From CAWAHD01 sp963781785 (lineage in GTDB: Bacteria > Planctomycetota > Planctomycetia > Isosphaerales > Isosphaeraceae), in the NCBI GenBank assembly GCA_963781785.1, contig CAWAHD010000002.1, positions 5,208,001 to 5,272,000 of the forward strand: 64,000 nt of DNA, written 5' to 3'. The notes below the pieces were generated by a model. That model saw only the letters and a program-made list of their open reading frames with translations, searched no databases and had not been told where the DNA came from. The stretch's first letter is position 1. Each line of letters starts with the position of its first letter. A program made the position numbers and the translations under genes. Shown here in pieces: positions 47,144-57,766 of the stretch.

Positions 47144-47889
47144 ATGATGATCACGGCCGGAGCGCTCGGCGTGAGGCGGCAAGAAAGACAGACCCGTTCG
47201 GAACTTCGTGGCGTCGAGATCTCTCGGAGGATCGAAGCCTTGGGCGCAGTCGCAGCGGAGCCGTTGCGGGCGCTGCGACGTGAGGTCTCGGCCGCACTCA
47301 AGCACGAACCAGGAGAAACGGTCCTTGAGATTGCGCTGCAGTTGCTCAAGCAACAGACGTTCTCGCATCGCTTCATCGCTTATGAGGTGGTTCACTATCA
47401 TCGAGGCGCTCTGCGCGCGTTGGCAAGCGCACGCTCACGCAACTGGGGCGCGGGCTTGCGTCGTGGTCCGACGTCGACACATTCGCGTGTTACGTCGCCG
47501 GACCAGTATGGGCGCGAGGACAGATTGAAGACGACTTCATCGCAGCGTGGGCGCGATCGCCGGATCGATGGCAGCGCCGAGCGGCCGTGGTGAGCACCGT
47601 TCCGCTCTGTCGCAGCGCCAAGATGAGCTCCGTCATTCATGAGCGCGCGGTACGGATCTTTGATCTCGTCATCGACGACCGCGATCCGATGGTCGTGAAA
47701 GCGCTGTCGTGGGGACTGCGAGAACTCGCCAAGTACGCACCGCTGAGGGTAAAGCAGTTCCTGAAGGTCCACGGTACCCGACTCGCGGCTCTGGTCCGCC
47801 GCGAGGTCAACAACAAGCTCATGACGGGGCTGAAGAACCCCAAAAAAACTGTGGCTAGCAGCAGGGGCCGACCGGAGAACCCCAGATGA
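47144..47889 (+). CDS. DNA alkylation repair-type (AlkD-like) HEAT protein, frameshifted
   Basis: About 248 residues. The helical HEAT-like units of the AlkD family are visible: LRALRREVSAALKHEPGETV, LEIALQLLKQQTFSHRFIAYEVVHYH; after a break near 47430 (in GCAAGCGCACGCTCACGC) come LGRGLASWSDVDTFACYVAG, DDFIAAWARSPDRWQRRAA and VDDRDPMVVKALSWGLREL. The RWQRRAAVVS segment and the VKALSWGLREL helix match AlkD. AlkD proteins excise bulky or cationic alkylated bases; whether this one is catalytic is not certain. Its stop overlaps the next ATG (ATGA at 47886-47889). Confidence 0.75.
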
Positions 47890-49259
47890 CGCGCCTCGCC
47901 GTCTTGCGCCGCTGCTTTCCGACACCGTTCTTGATCGCCCGAACGATCACAAAGACGCGGCGGCGGATCTGGTGCCTCGTCAGCGTGCTGCTGGCGATGG
48001 TCGCGGGGCCTCCGCTCTGGTGGGCGACCCAACTGTTCGGACTGCCCGACATCGGCGACCCGTTCGACGCCGCCGCGTTCCGGGCATTCACCATCCCGGA
48101 CGATCGGAACGCGTTCGTGCTCTACCGCCAGGCGGCGACCCTGTTCAAGCCAAGCGCACCGTATCTGAAAAACGCCGGCAAGGTCAACTTGCTCACTCCC
48201 TGGCCGGAGGCTGCCCCGCAGGCAAGGCAGTGGCTCGAGGCAAACCGCGAGGCTCTGGCCGTCTACCGCCAGGGCGCCGAGCGGCCCGATGCCCTCGACA
48301 CCGCGACACGCTTTGATCGAGAGAGTGACGACACGTTTCGGACCCTCTGGAGCTTCCGCTTTTTGATCTTGCTCGAGGCCTCGCGGCTGGAGGAACAGGG
48401 CGACATGGCCGGGGCCTGGGGCTGGTACCGCGCCATGCTCCGCACCATCCACCACGTCGGTATGCATGGCGTAGTCTGGAAGCGAAACATCATCCAGCGA
48501 TGGCAAAGAGACCTCCGCGTTCGGTTGACGACGTGGGTCGACACCAAGAAGACAACGCCCGCGCTCTTGCGCCGGGCTCTGGACGACGTCGCCCAGTGCG
48601 AGGCGCTGGCGCCATCGGAACAGGATTCGCTCAAGGCCGGATATCTGCATGCGAATGAGCTGCTCGAACAACCCGCCAATCCGGGCCGGACGGTGCCGCT
48701 CAACAGGTTCGCCCGCTTCTATGATCCGGATTTTACGCTCAACCCCGAGCAGATCCAGGCGCTCTGGGATTGGTGGCGCTTCTGGCGCCGCGAGCCAGAG
48801 CGCAGCAAGAGGGTGATCCGGCTCCTGACGGCCAACTGGCTGGCGTATCACGACCTGCCGCCGGGCAGTCGGCCCAAACCTGATCGCCGAGTCGCATCGT
48901 TTGATATCTATTCCCTCGGGCCTGAGTCGCCCCCCCAGGCACGCGCCCTCTCCCCCGTGGCCCTGGATGCCTGGTTTGACACGGCTTACGACGCCCAGCA
49001 GGTGCTCGAGTTCGTCGATGCAAGCGGAGTCCGAGTCCTCGAGCGGGCACAAGACGGGGAGCTCCTCATTCTCCTGGCTGAAGAGCTGTACCGCCGGGAT
49101 CATGGGACCGATCCACCCACAACCGAGGCATTGGTCGGTCCTTACTTGAAGAGCCTGCCTGACCATCTCCGGGCCGACGACAAAGGCAAGGCAGTGCCCG
49201 GCGCAACTACTGCGCAGGTAAACCCCGCGCACGAATACTGCCCGGCGCGACCAGGATGA
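47886..49259 (+). CDS. Membrane-anchored protein of unknown function
   Basis: 457 residues, intact. A basic N-terminus precedes one membrane helix at about 30-48 (CLVSVLLAMVAGPPLWWA), so it is a type II or signal-anchored protein. The large remaining domain is helical and Trp/Arg rich (LWSFRFLILLEASRLEEQG, ALWDWWRFWRREPERSKRV, WLAYHDLPPGSRPKP) and ends in a Pro/Thr tail. Similar proteins occur in planctomycetes as hypothetical proteins; I know no function. It overlaps the AlkD-like stop by four bases, indicating translational coupling. Confidence 0.7.
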   Translation: MTRLAVLRRCFPTPFLIARTITKTRRRIWCLVSVLLAMVAGPPLWWATQLFGLPDIGDPFDAAAFRAFTIPDDRNAFVLYRQAATLFKPSAPYLKNAGKVNLLTPWPEAAPQARQWLEANREALAVYRQGAERPDALDTATRFDRESDDTFRTLWSFRFLILLEASRLEEQGDMAGAWGWYRAMLRTIHHVGMHGVVWKRNIIQRWQRDLRVRLTTWVDTKKTTPALLRRALDDVAQCEALAPSEQDSLKAGYLHANELLEQPANPGRTVPLNRFARFYDPDFTLNPEQIQALWDWWRFWRREPERSKRVIRLLTANWLAYHDLPPGSRPKPDRRVASFDIYSLGPESPPQARALSPVALDAWFDTAYDAQQVLEFVDASGVRVLERAQDGELLILLAEELYRRDHGTDPPTTEALVGPYLKSLPDHLRADDKGKAVPGATTAQVNPAHEYCPARPG

Positions 49260-49493
49260 TCTTCAGGATGGTCATTTTATGACATCCATGAAGATGATTT
49301 GCCTGGCTTTCGCCGCGTGAGCCGCGGCAGCCGCGCCAGGGTGAATGAAGGCCGAGACGGCCTCCTCGACGTCGGTCAGACATCCGGACTCGCTGGATCG
49401 ATCGCCGTCATCCCGACAGCCACTTTCCCGGGCCCGCGGCGCCCGATAAGATGCACCCCGATCGAAGCTTGAACCAACCGGGGAGCCTGATCG

Positions 49494-52185
49494 ATGAGCT
49501 ACCTGACCTCTCCTCGCCTCATTTTCGCCGGCCAATTCCGGGCCAACCCGTCAACGGTCAATAACGATCCGGAGCACTTTGACTCCGCCGATTTTCAGTC
49601 GAACTATCAAGTGCCGGGTCCGGGTGCGACGAACGGCTGGTGGAACCCCCGGGGCACCGCGGCCTGGGAGTTCTCCGGCTGCATCGCGCAGCGGGTCATC
49701 TATCGCGATGGGGCATCATGCGACGACTCGAACGTCGACCCGATCGTGGGCGCCGCCGTGAGCGGAGCCGACAGCTCGGTCGAGGGCAAGCTCGTCGACC
49801 TCGACCCCGAGCAGCAGATGGTGTCAGAGATCTGGGGGTTCCAGGTGCAGGTCGGCCAGCCCGGTCGCGGCTTCGGCTTTCGCAGCAATTTCGAGGTGGC
49901 CGCTTTCGCCGACATCTGGTTCCGCTTTCCCAAGGGACAGCCCGACTCGCTGTTCGGGACGTTCTATCAGAGCGTGCTAAACCTCGGCGACAAGGGCTGG
50001 GCCGGCGCGGGCGGATCGCGATTCCTTCAGGAGCTGTCAGCCGGCAAATCGCCCCAACAGTTGAGCATCCGGTTCAACGTCGACGGGTACAATGACGACC
50101 GCACGTCGCCGACGTTCACCTTCGGGCGTGTGGTGGGCGCGATCGGCCCCTATCAGAAGGCTGAGCCCAAGCATTTCGTGGCGGGCCGAGCGCCTCCAGC
50201 CGCCACCCCAATCGCCGCTGAACACGGCCTATTTTCAGATCGACGGCGACGTGCTGGAACTGGACCTCGGCAACAGCCTGCCCACGCAATCCCCCGCCGG
50301 GCCGCTCGTCGACCTGGGCAGGCTGTACGCGGCGATCTTGCCGGCGAGCGGGCTGCCGGTCCTTCTCGGCGAGATCGATTATCGAGGCCCCAACTGGTAC
50401 GAGCAGTCGGCCGGCATCGTCGCGCTGCGGCTTGACCCCGCACGCCTGAACCAGGCTGTGCAAGCACCGCTCGGCGTGGTTCAGTCCGGTGCGACCGGGT
50501 TCCAGCCGCTCCTTGCCGAAGATTCCGGCGGCGCCTGGCTCCGGGCCGACTCCTTCGTCTTCCGGCTCAATCCGGGAGAGTCGGCCAGGACGACCTTCTA
50601 CGCCACCACATTCGGCCGGCGCGCGTCGGGTCAGAAGATCAGCCTGGGCTACGACCCGAGCATCATGGCCGGCCAGACCATCCAGGGGCCGATCCCCGGT
50701 CCGACGGTCGTTGGCCAGCCGCAGTCGGGCCTCACCTTTCCGCTTGCGATCACCACGGGCCCCGACGGAACCGCCGAGCTGACGCTCACCGCGGCCGACC
50801 CGGGCCACCCGCGCGACTACATCGACGGGCAGGTGTACGGCGTCATCTACGCAGCCGGCGACAGTCCTCCTCCGGCGGGCAGCATTCAGAACCCCAGTCA
50901 GATCTTGAACGCGCTCGTATTCTCGGGATACCAGATCCCCAAGGAACCGACTTGGTTGGGCGACGTCCGACCGATCTTCGAGCAGTATGCCAACCTCTAC
51001 CCGGTAATGCAGCCGATCCTCTGGCTGGACGACTTTGCGGACGTTTTGAGCAAACGGATGATTTTGAAATCGGTCTTCGCCGCGCCGATCGCCGACCCGA
51101 ACTCGATGCCGGTCACGCGCGACCTGTCGGCGGCCAAGCGCGCGATGATCCTCGCCTGGCTCGACCGTCCGGTTTACATGCGTCTCGACTCGGCCGAGGA
51201 CTTGATGACCGCCCTCCAGCAGGCGATCGAGCTCGAGCACTCGACAATCCCCCCCTACCTTTGTGCCTCTACAGCCTCAAGGCCGGAGCCAACGAGCACG
51301 TGGCCCGGTTGGTCCGCAGCATCGTGATCCAGGAGATGCTGCACATGGCACTGGTCTCGAACCTGTTGATCTCGATCGGCGGCGCCCCGCGGATCGGCCA
51401 CGCCGGCTTCGTGCCGCGCTACCCGGGGCCGCTCCCCGGCGGCCTGCGAGCCGGCTTGACGGTGCGGCTGCGCATGCTCGATCGCTCAGATCCGCGACGT
51501 CTTCCTTTCCATCGAAGAACCGGAAGAGACCATCGAGCCCGTGGACGACAGGATTGATCCCGGCGACCCGACGCAATTCCATCGCTTCACGATCGGCTGG
51601 TTCTACCGGGAGATCGATCGCGCCTCGTGGACCTCAGCCAGAAGGGTCAGATCTCCTTCGGCCACCTCGACCGCCAGGTCTCGAAATGGCCGATGCCGGG
51701 TGGCCTCCGCACGATCGCGAGTCTCGATGATGCCTGCTCTGCCATCCGCGAGATCAAGGAGCAGGGAGAGGGAGCCAGCCCGCTCGATCCCGATGACGCC
51801 ACCCGCGAGCTGTCGCATTACGACAAGTTCGCCGAGATCGTGGCCGGGCGTCGACTGGTCAGGACTCACGATGGCTTCGCCTATACCGGTGATCCGATCC
51901 CATTCGATCCGGAAGGCGTCTGGCCGATGGTCGACGATCCCGACATGGCACTCTTGCCGAACGGCTCGCGTGCAGCCATTCTGGCTTTACAATTCGCGCA
52001 AACATACAAGGCACTGTTGAGCGCCTTGCACCTCACGTTCAATGGCGAGCCGGACTACCTTTCGCAGGCGGTCGGCCTGATGTACTCGCTGGAACCTGGC
52101 GGCGCGCGAGCTCATGCAGACGCCCTCCGGTCTCGCCGATGGCACCACGGCCGGCCCTTCGTTCCAGATCCCGTCGCCTGGCTGA
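49494..52185 (+). CDS. VioB-like ferritin-fold protein, multiply frameshifted
   Basis: About 897 residues if joined. The N-terminus SYLTSPRLIFAGQFRANPST is characteristic of VioB (iminophenyl-pyruvate dimer synthase) relatives, as is the long beta-rich first half. The C-terminal ferritin-like domain shows IELEHSTIPPYLCA then LYSLKAGANEHVARLV and IVIQEMLHMALVSNLLISIGG (EMLH metal ligands), followed by RDVFLSIEEPEE and GPSFQIPSPG at the end. Breaks are near 50170, 51266 (TGTGCCTC, repaired to TGTGCGCTC), 51480, 51622 (CGCGCCTC, repaired to CGCGCGCTC) and 52105. No vioA or other pigment genes are adjacent. Confidence 0.8.
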
Positions 52186-52263
52186 GTGAGTGAGCGGTCC
52201 AGTAAGAGGACTGACGTTTGAGAATTTGAGAAATCATCGGTCGGGCGCTCCGCCGCTCGAGTT

Positions 52264-54353
52264 TCATTTCTCGCCGGGACGGGGATTCTCCGCGGGCTTC
52301 TCGACACGATCAAGCTCGGCCCGGGCGATCACGTATTCGACGGATAAGTGATTGCCATGGTCGCGGACCCAGCGGAAGTGGGCGACAGCTTGGTCGTTGT
52401 GGCCCTTGAGCAATTCGTTGAGGCCGAGAAAGCATCGAGCGTCGGTCCGTTTGTCGTCATCAATTGCCGCAGCCAAAAGCGCCGACTCGTCGATCTCGCC
52501 GCGAAGCAGCTTGACGATCGGATAAGGCCACGCATCGACCTTTAGCTTGGCTGGCGCGTTCTCGAGAATGGCCGTGGCTGCCGCGTGGTTGCGGGCCAGT
52601 CGCGCCGCGAAGTCACTGAGGATGACGGCGTAGGTTGAAAGATCGCCTTTGCCGCCCTGGAGATCGAGGACGGTCTTGAAACCGGCGACGGCTCCGTCTT
52701 GACGCTGGATCATCAGGATGACGGAGCGATTGAAATACGCGTCGGGGTCCTTGGGGTCCTGTCGGATGGCCGCGTCGAAATCGTTGATCGCCTTGACGTA
52801 CTCCTTCTTGTCACGCCAGGCGACACCACGATTGTTGTAGGCAAGTGCGTAGAGAGGGTCGAACCCAATGGCTTGGTCCAAGTCGGCGATCGCCTTGTCG
52901 TAGTCTTTCTTGGAATACCAGGCGATGCCCCGGTAGACGTAGGCCTGTGCGTACGCGGGAGCGACCTTGATGGCCTCGCTGAAATCAGCGATCGCCTTGT
53001 CGTATTCCTTCTTGTTGTACCATGAGAGGCCACGGCCGTTGCGCGAATGCATCGTTGGGGTTAAGGAGGATGGCCTCGCCGAAATCGGCGATCGCCTTGT
53101 CGTACTCCTCTTTATCGCGCCAGGCGAGGCCGCGGTTGTTGTATGTCGGTGCGTTCGTGGGGTCGAGGGTGATGGCATCGCCGTAGTCGGCGATCGCCTT
53201 GTCGAACTCCTTCTTGGCGCGCCAGGCGTCGCCGCGACCGTTGTAGGCATGAGCGTCCTTGGAGTTCAGTCGGATCGCCTCGCTGTAGTAGGCAATTGCC
53301 TTATCGTATTCCATTGCGCTGAAAGCGAATCCACCACGATTGACGCAAGTGGCTGCGTCCTCAGGGTCCAGTCGGATGGCCTCGCGGTAGTCGGCGATCG
53401 CCTTGTCGGATTCCTTTTTCTCGGACCAGGCGTCGCCACGGTGAAAATAGGCGGGCGCAACCTTGGGGTCGAGCCGGATCGCCTCGCCCAGGTTCGCGAT
53501 CGCCTTGTCGTTATCGTTCTTGGTGCGCCAGGCGAGGCCGCGGTAGACGTATGTTTGCGCGTAAGTTGGGTTGAGCCGGATGGCGGCATCGTAGTCGGCG
53601 ATCGCCTTGTCGTAGTCCTTTTTCTGGGACCAGGCCATGCCGCGATTGTTGTACGCCATGGCAAAGTCGACGTCGAGCCGGATGGCCTCGCTGTAGGCGT
53701 CGATCGCCCTGTCGTATTCCTGCTTGGCGAACCAGACGTTACCGCGGTCCTTGTAGGCGAGTGCGAACCTGTGGTCGAGCCGGATGGCTTCGCCAAAGTC
53801 GGCGATGGCTTTGTCGTAGTCCTTCTTGTCGAACCAGGCGTTGCCGCGGCCGTCGTAGGCGCTCGGGTACTTGGGGTTGAGTCGGATGGCCTCGCCAAAG
53901 TCGGCGATCGCAATGTCGTGCTCTTCCTTGTTGCGCGCAGATGTACCCCCGGCGCGTGTAGGCGGCCGCGCTTTCGGGTTTGGCGCGAATCTCTTCGGTG
54001 AGGTAGTCAAGGGCCAGGTCGTACGAGACGACCCCGTCCGCCGTCACCCAGCCCGCGGTGCCACTCTTTTCGTCCTGGAGCCACAACCATCGGCCGTTGA
54101 CCTGGTCGACACGGTAGATCCGGTTGAGACGACGTGATCCTCGCTGTGGCGTATTCTCGAGCGTGTCGTCGTCGACGACCTGCTTGCCAACTCGCAGGAC
54201 GGTGCCAAACTTGGTGATAACCCGCTTGCCGATCCATTCATCGCTGCTCTGCGCCAGCAACGGCTGGCCGTTTAAGGACGCGATCCATGCCAGCAGCAAC
54301 CAGGTCGGGACGCCCCTCCACGCACGACAACCAACGGACGCGGAATTCGCCAT
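52264..54353 (-). CDS. Secreted SH3-like/TPR repeat protein, frameshifted
   Basis: About 700 residues from the ATG at 54353, which has AAGGAGG upstream. A signal peptide (WLLLAWIASLNGQPLLAQ) leads to an SH3-like unit (EWIGKRVITKFGTVLRVG ... WLWLQDEKSGTAGWVTADG). Then 12-13 TPR units of 34 residues follow, each built on AYxxRGxAWxxKxDYDKAIADFxEAIRLxP. The breaks, near 53938 and 53048, both fall on CGCGCAAC. The C-terminal 150 residues are helical without clear TPR. It probably acts as a periplasmic scaffold; partners are unknown. Repeat units also give a long repetitive frame on the opposite strand that is not a gene. Confidence 0.85.
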
Positions 54354-54396
54354 GATACTCCTCCTTGCAGAATCACAACGCTGCCGGAAACCTCTT

Positions 54397-54921
54397 TCAC
54401 CGATCGCGCGACGCACGTGACCGCCGGTCGCGCTGAATGAGCTGGTAAACATACTGCTTTGACACCCCGCAAGCTCGCGCAACTTCGGAGACGGCTTCGC
54501 CGCGGGAATGGCGGAGGAGGATCTGCCTGGCCCGGTTCTGGGTCTCCTTCCGCGGCGCGTAGCAGCCGCTCCGCTCGGCCAGTCGCTGGTTGACAAGCTC
54601 ATGCCAGCGGGCGGTCGTGCCCTCGGTCATCCGGGGCACGCCCAGCTTGCGGCGGCAGATACCGACCCACCAGCGCGAGACTCCCCAGTGGTACACGACG
54701 GCCTGTTGGGACTCCTTGCGGATCGCGCGCTCGAGCCCGCCGCTCACGAAGAGCTGGCGGTTTCCCTTCACCGCACGGGCATAGGGCCACGGGATCGGAG
54801 CTTTGGTGATACCCACCACTGTGCGGGTGCCGTTGATCACGCACGGAAATTTCCCCCCGATGCGGCACCGCGGGGTGCGATAGGGGCCGGCGACGAGAGC
54901 GGGTACTGTCCGTTTCGGCAT
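54397..54921 (-). CDS. Helix-turn-helix protein coupled to the DNA methyltransferase
   Basis: 174 residues from the ATG at 54921, which overlaps the methyltransferase stop as TGATG. The N-terminal part (PYRTPRCRIGGKFPCVINGTR, ITKAPIPWPYARAVKGNRQL, FVSGGLERAIRKESQQAVVY) is a conserved planctomycete arrangement leading into a first HTH-like helix pair (HWGVSRWWVGICRRKLGV). A second, resolvase-type HTH lies near the C-terminus (GEAVSEVARACGVSKQYVYQ). It probably binds DNA, perhaps regulating or targeting the methyltransferase; it is not a known restriction enzyme family. Confidence 0.65.
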   Translation of the reverse strand: MPKRTVPALVAGPYRTPRCRIGGKFPCVINGTRTVVGITKAPIPWPYARAVKGNRQLFVSGGLERAIRKESQQAVVYHWGVSRWWVGICRRKLGVPRMTEGTTARWHELVNQRLAERSGCYAPRKETQNRARQILLRHSRGEAVSEVARACGVSKQYVYQLIQRDRRSRASRDR

Positions 54922-56006
54922 CACAAGACTCTCCGGCACGGATTGGTGGAGCGAGAGACTGATTGCTGAGATTCGTCATCGCGGCAATCGGCTTCATGGA
55001 TTGCAACGTCCTGGCTCTGGTGGCATCTGTGAATCGGCAATGGCAATCTCGTTCTATCGTAGATACGGCCCTGCGCGAAGGCCACGTAGCTCTCGTCGAT
55101 TTCGTAGCCGATGCTGTTTCGTCCCCAGAGCGCGGCCGCGAGCGTCGTCGTACCCGTGCCAAGGAACGGATCGAGCACCGTATCGCCGACGAACGAAAAC
55201 ATGCGCACCAGTCGGACCGCCAATTCAAGAGGATAAGGCGCCGGGTGCCGCCGCGTGGAAGCACCGGTGACCCCGGTCCAGATCTGCTGGAACCACACCT
55301 TGTGATTCTCATCCGACAGAAGGCTCAGGACTTTGGTGGCGATGTCCGGCGATCGATAGCCGCCGGGCTTTCGCTCCATCAGGATGAATTCGATGTCGTT
55401 CTTGATGACGGCGTTCGGCTCGTAGGGCTTTCCGAGAAAGGCGGCGCCGTTGCCCTCCGCCTCGAATCGCGCGTTCGCAATCTTGTGCCAGATGATCGGG
55501 GCCAGGTTGTCGAAGCCCATCGCGCGGCAGTGCTCCTGAATCGAAGCATGCAGGGGCACGACGGTATGTCGGCCGCCGTTCTTCCTCCGGGACAGACAGA
55601 CGTCGCCCACCACGCAGATCAATCGACCGCCCGGCACCAGAGCGTCGAAACACCGCTTCCAGACCTTGTCGAGCTCGGTCAGAAATTCGTCGTATCCGGC
55701 GATATAACCCAGTTGGCCTTCAATCTTGCGATATTGCTTGAGCGTCCAGTAAGGCGGGCTGGTGAGGACGAGGTGGACGCTCGCTGGAGCGAGTTCCCGC
55801 ATCTCTCGGGAATCGCCGTGGAAAAGATGATGGCTGGTAGGAACACGCTGAGCGGCGTTTTCGATGAGCGCAATGAGATCTCGGTCCTTCGCGATCCGCG
55901 GGATATCCGTCTGGGGGTTTTCCAGCGATCGAAGCTCATCCGGAAGGAACTGGTCCAGGCCGCACGGGCTCCTACCAGCCACGGTCGTCATGGCAAGGGG
56001 TCTCAT
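54921..56006 (-). CDS. DNA methyltransferase, class beta (N6-adenine or N4-cytosine), orphan
   Basis: 361 residues. The catalytic motif IV, LTSPPYWTLK at 81-90, comes before the AdoMet motif I, DTVLDPFLGTGTTTLAA at about 275-291, with the target-recognition region between them: class beta order. GRNSIGYEIDESYV follows motif I. SPPY is typical of N4-cytosine and some N6-adenine enzymes, so the base cannot be settled. No restriction endonuclease is next to it, so it acts alone in the window. Its stop is fused to the next ATG (TGATG). The start is either 56006 or 55991. Confidence 0.88.
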   Translation of the reverse strand: MRPLAMTTVAGRSPCGLDQFLPDELRSLENPQTDIPRIAKDRDLIALIENAAQRVPTSHHLFHGDSREMRELAPASVHLVLTSPPYWTLKQYRKIEGQLGYIAGYDEFLTELDKVWKRCFDALVPGGRLICVVGDVCLSRRKNGGRHTVVPLHASIQEHCRAMGFDNLAPIIWHKIANARFEAEGNGAAFLGKPYEPNAVIKNDIEFILMERKPGGYRSPDIATKVLSLLSDENHKVWFQQIWTGVTGASTRRHPAPYPLELAVRLVRMFSFVGDTVLDPFLGTGTTTLAAALWGRNSIGYEIDESYVAFAQGRIYDRTRLPLPIHRCHQSQDVAIHEADCRDDESQQSVSRSTNPCRRVL

Positions 56007-56275
56007 CCGGTGAAGAGGGAGGTATACGCGAGATTAGTATAGGGTAGGAAGCTTCAGAATCCAGGCTGTCTTTTCCCGGTTTTACCTGAATCGTCGAAAC
56101 GGGTCCGCGGAGATGCGGCGGAGGCCGGCCGCCACACCCGATCCGTCCGATCAAATGCGGCGGCCGGCGTGCTTCTTCAGCCTGGAAACCCCGACCCTGG
56201 ACTCAAGCAATTCTGCGGTCCGACTGAGCAATGATGACCTGCGCTGAGTTTCACAGCGACTCTCGCCCGCTTGAA

Positions 56276-57766
56276 CTATCGACCGGAACCGGCCTCGGTC
56301 AGTTGCTCCAGCTCGTCCCGGAAGGCCTGGACGATCGACTCCGGGTCGGGAACCAATCCCAGGTCGGTGACCACGCCGAGGGTCGCCGCCCCCTTGTAAG
56401 TCAGCAGGCTCAGGCCCAGGCCCAGCCGCCCTGACTGCGGCACCCAGAAGATCAGCCGATCAATGGGCTTACCGGCGAAGCGAATCGCATGCCGGGGCCC
56501 AGGAACACTGCTCACAACGGCCGACACTTTCTTGCGCACCAGGTCGACGAGCGGCCCGGTGATCTCCTCAGGAATGACACCGTACAGGTTCATGAATGAA
56601 TGCGCGACTTCCGCCTGCGCAGACTCCTTCAGCTCTTTCACCCGTTGCCGGAGTAGCGCGACCCGCTCGACCGGATCATCCCGGTCGACCGGCAGCTCCA
56701 GGAGGCTGAGGCCGAAGCGGTTGCCCAGCTCATCTGCCGAATCGCCATGGCGCAGATTCACCGGAACCGACGCGTGGAGTGTTACGCCCGACACGGGTTC
56801 GCCGCGCCGCTTGAGGTAGCGCCGCAGCGCTCCGGTGACCGCGGACAGGAGCACCTCGTTCACCGAGGCCCCGAACTCACGCCCGATCGCTTTGACCTTC
56901 CCGAGGGGTACAGGATCTGACCAGGCGACCTGCTTGCTGACCCCGAGCGGCCCGTTGAACGCGGTCGGGGAATCCTGCCCCGTGCTGAGCAACTCGCGCA
57001 GGCTGGCCGCTGCGTCCCAGGCCGCTCCGCCAAGGTTGCGACCATTCGTCGGGTGGAACAGATTCGTGAGCCCCCGGTACAAGAGCCACAGCATCTCGCT
57101 GTAGAAGGCGAGGCCCTTGCCGACCAGCGGGTTCACATCTGTCGCTGACCGGCTCACCCCCTGCAATCGACGTCCAGCCGGGGTGGGGGCAGTCGGGAAA
57201 GCTTCCGGGCCCTGGCGGGTCATCGAGCGCAGCACATGCAACAGGGCCATCCCGTCGGCCAACGAGTGGTGCACCCGGAAGAGCAGCACGCAGCCCTTGC
57301 CGTAGTTTTCGATCAGATGGACCTCCCACAGCGGTCTGGCGCGGTCCAGCGGAGTGCTGATCAGGTGGGAGAGCACCTCCTGAAGCACCTGGTCGCCGCC
57401 GGGTGCCGGCAGCGCAATGCGGTGCAAGTGCGACCGCAGATCGAAGAGGGGGTCGTCTTCCCAGTGGGGCGTGCCCGGCGGAACCTCGGGCCACACAACC
57501 CGCTGGCGAAATCGATGAAAACGGAGGAGCCGCTGGCTCAGGTCTTTCTTGACACGCTCGAAGTCCAGCGGAGCGGCGAACACCATCGTGCCGGCATTGA
57601 CGATCAGGCTGGTCCGGTCCTCGATGCGCAGACAGGCCGCGTCCACTGGCGACAGGGGCTCGTCGTGAGCATGATCCACTTCGAGAGAGTGACTCATGTC
57701 CACGACGAATTCGCGACGGCTCGTCTTCCGCGCAGAACGTTTGCGTCGACTTCTGGAATCGCTCAT
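56276..57766 (-). CDS. Wax ester synthase/diacylglycerol acyltransferase (WS/DGAT)
   Basis: 496 residues from the ATG at 57766. The catalytic HHSLADG lies at residues about 166-172 (consensus HHxxxDG). Other family features are SPVDAACLRIE near the start, RFHRFRQRVVWPEVP, PLDRARPLWEVHLIENY, the N-terminal half of the condensation-like fold, and VSAVVSSVPGPRHAIRFAG plus GLGLSLLTYKGAATLGVVTD toward the C-terminus. It transfers acyl groups from acyl-CoA to a fatty alcohol or diacylglycerol to form storage or surface lipid. The gene is intact; with the desaturase it points to active neutral-lipid metabolism. Confidence 0.92.
   Translation of the reverse strand: MSDSRSRRKRSARKTSRREFVVDMSHSLEVDHAHDEPLSPVDAACLRIEDRTSLIVNAGTMVFAAPLDFERVKKDLSQRLLRFHRFRQRVVWPEVPPGTPHWEDDPLFDLRSHLHRIALPAPGGDQVLQEVLSHLISTPLDRARPLWEVHLIENYGKGCVLLFRVHHSLADGMALLHVLRSMTRQGPEAFPTAPTPAGRRLQGVSRSATDVNPLVGKGLAFYSEMLWLLYRGLTNLFHPTNGRNLGGAAWDAAASLRELLSTGQDSPTAFNGPLGVSKQVAWSDPVPLGKVKAIGREFGASVNEVLLSAVTGALRRYLKRRGEPVSGVTLHASVPVNLRHGDSADELGNRFGLSLLELPVDRDDPVERVALLRQRVKELKESAQAEVAHSFMNLYGVIPEEITGPLVDLVRKKVSAVVSSVPGPRHAIRFAGKPIDRLIFWVPQSGRLGLGLSLLTYKGAATLGVVTDLGLVPDPESIVQAFRDELEQLTEAGSGR

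Noticed and set aside
52967..54001. 344-codon repetitive frame opposite the TPR gene
   Set aside because: Its repeats are only the complement of the 102-bp TPR units; the signal peptide, ribosome site and TPR consensus are on the minus strand.
54963..56042. 359-codon frame antisense to the methyltransferase
   Set aside because: The minus-strand frame contains SPPY and the AdoMet motif in correct order; this one has no family signature.
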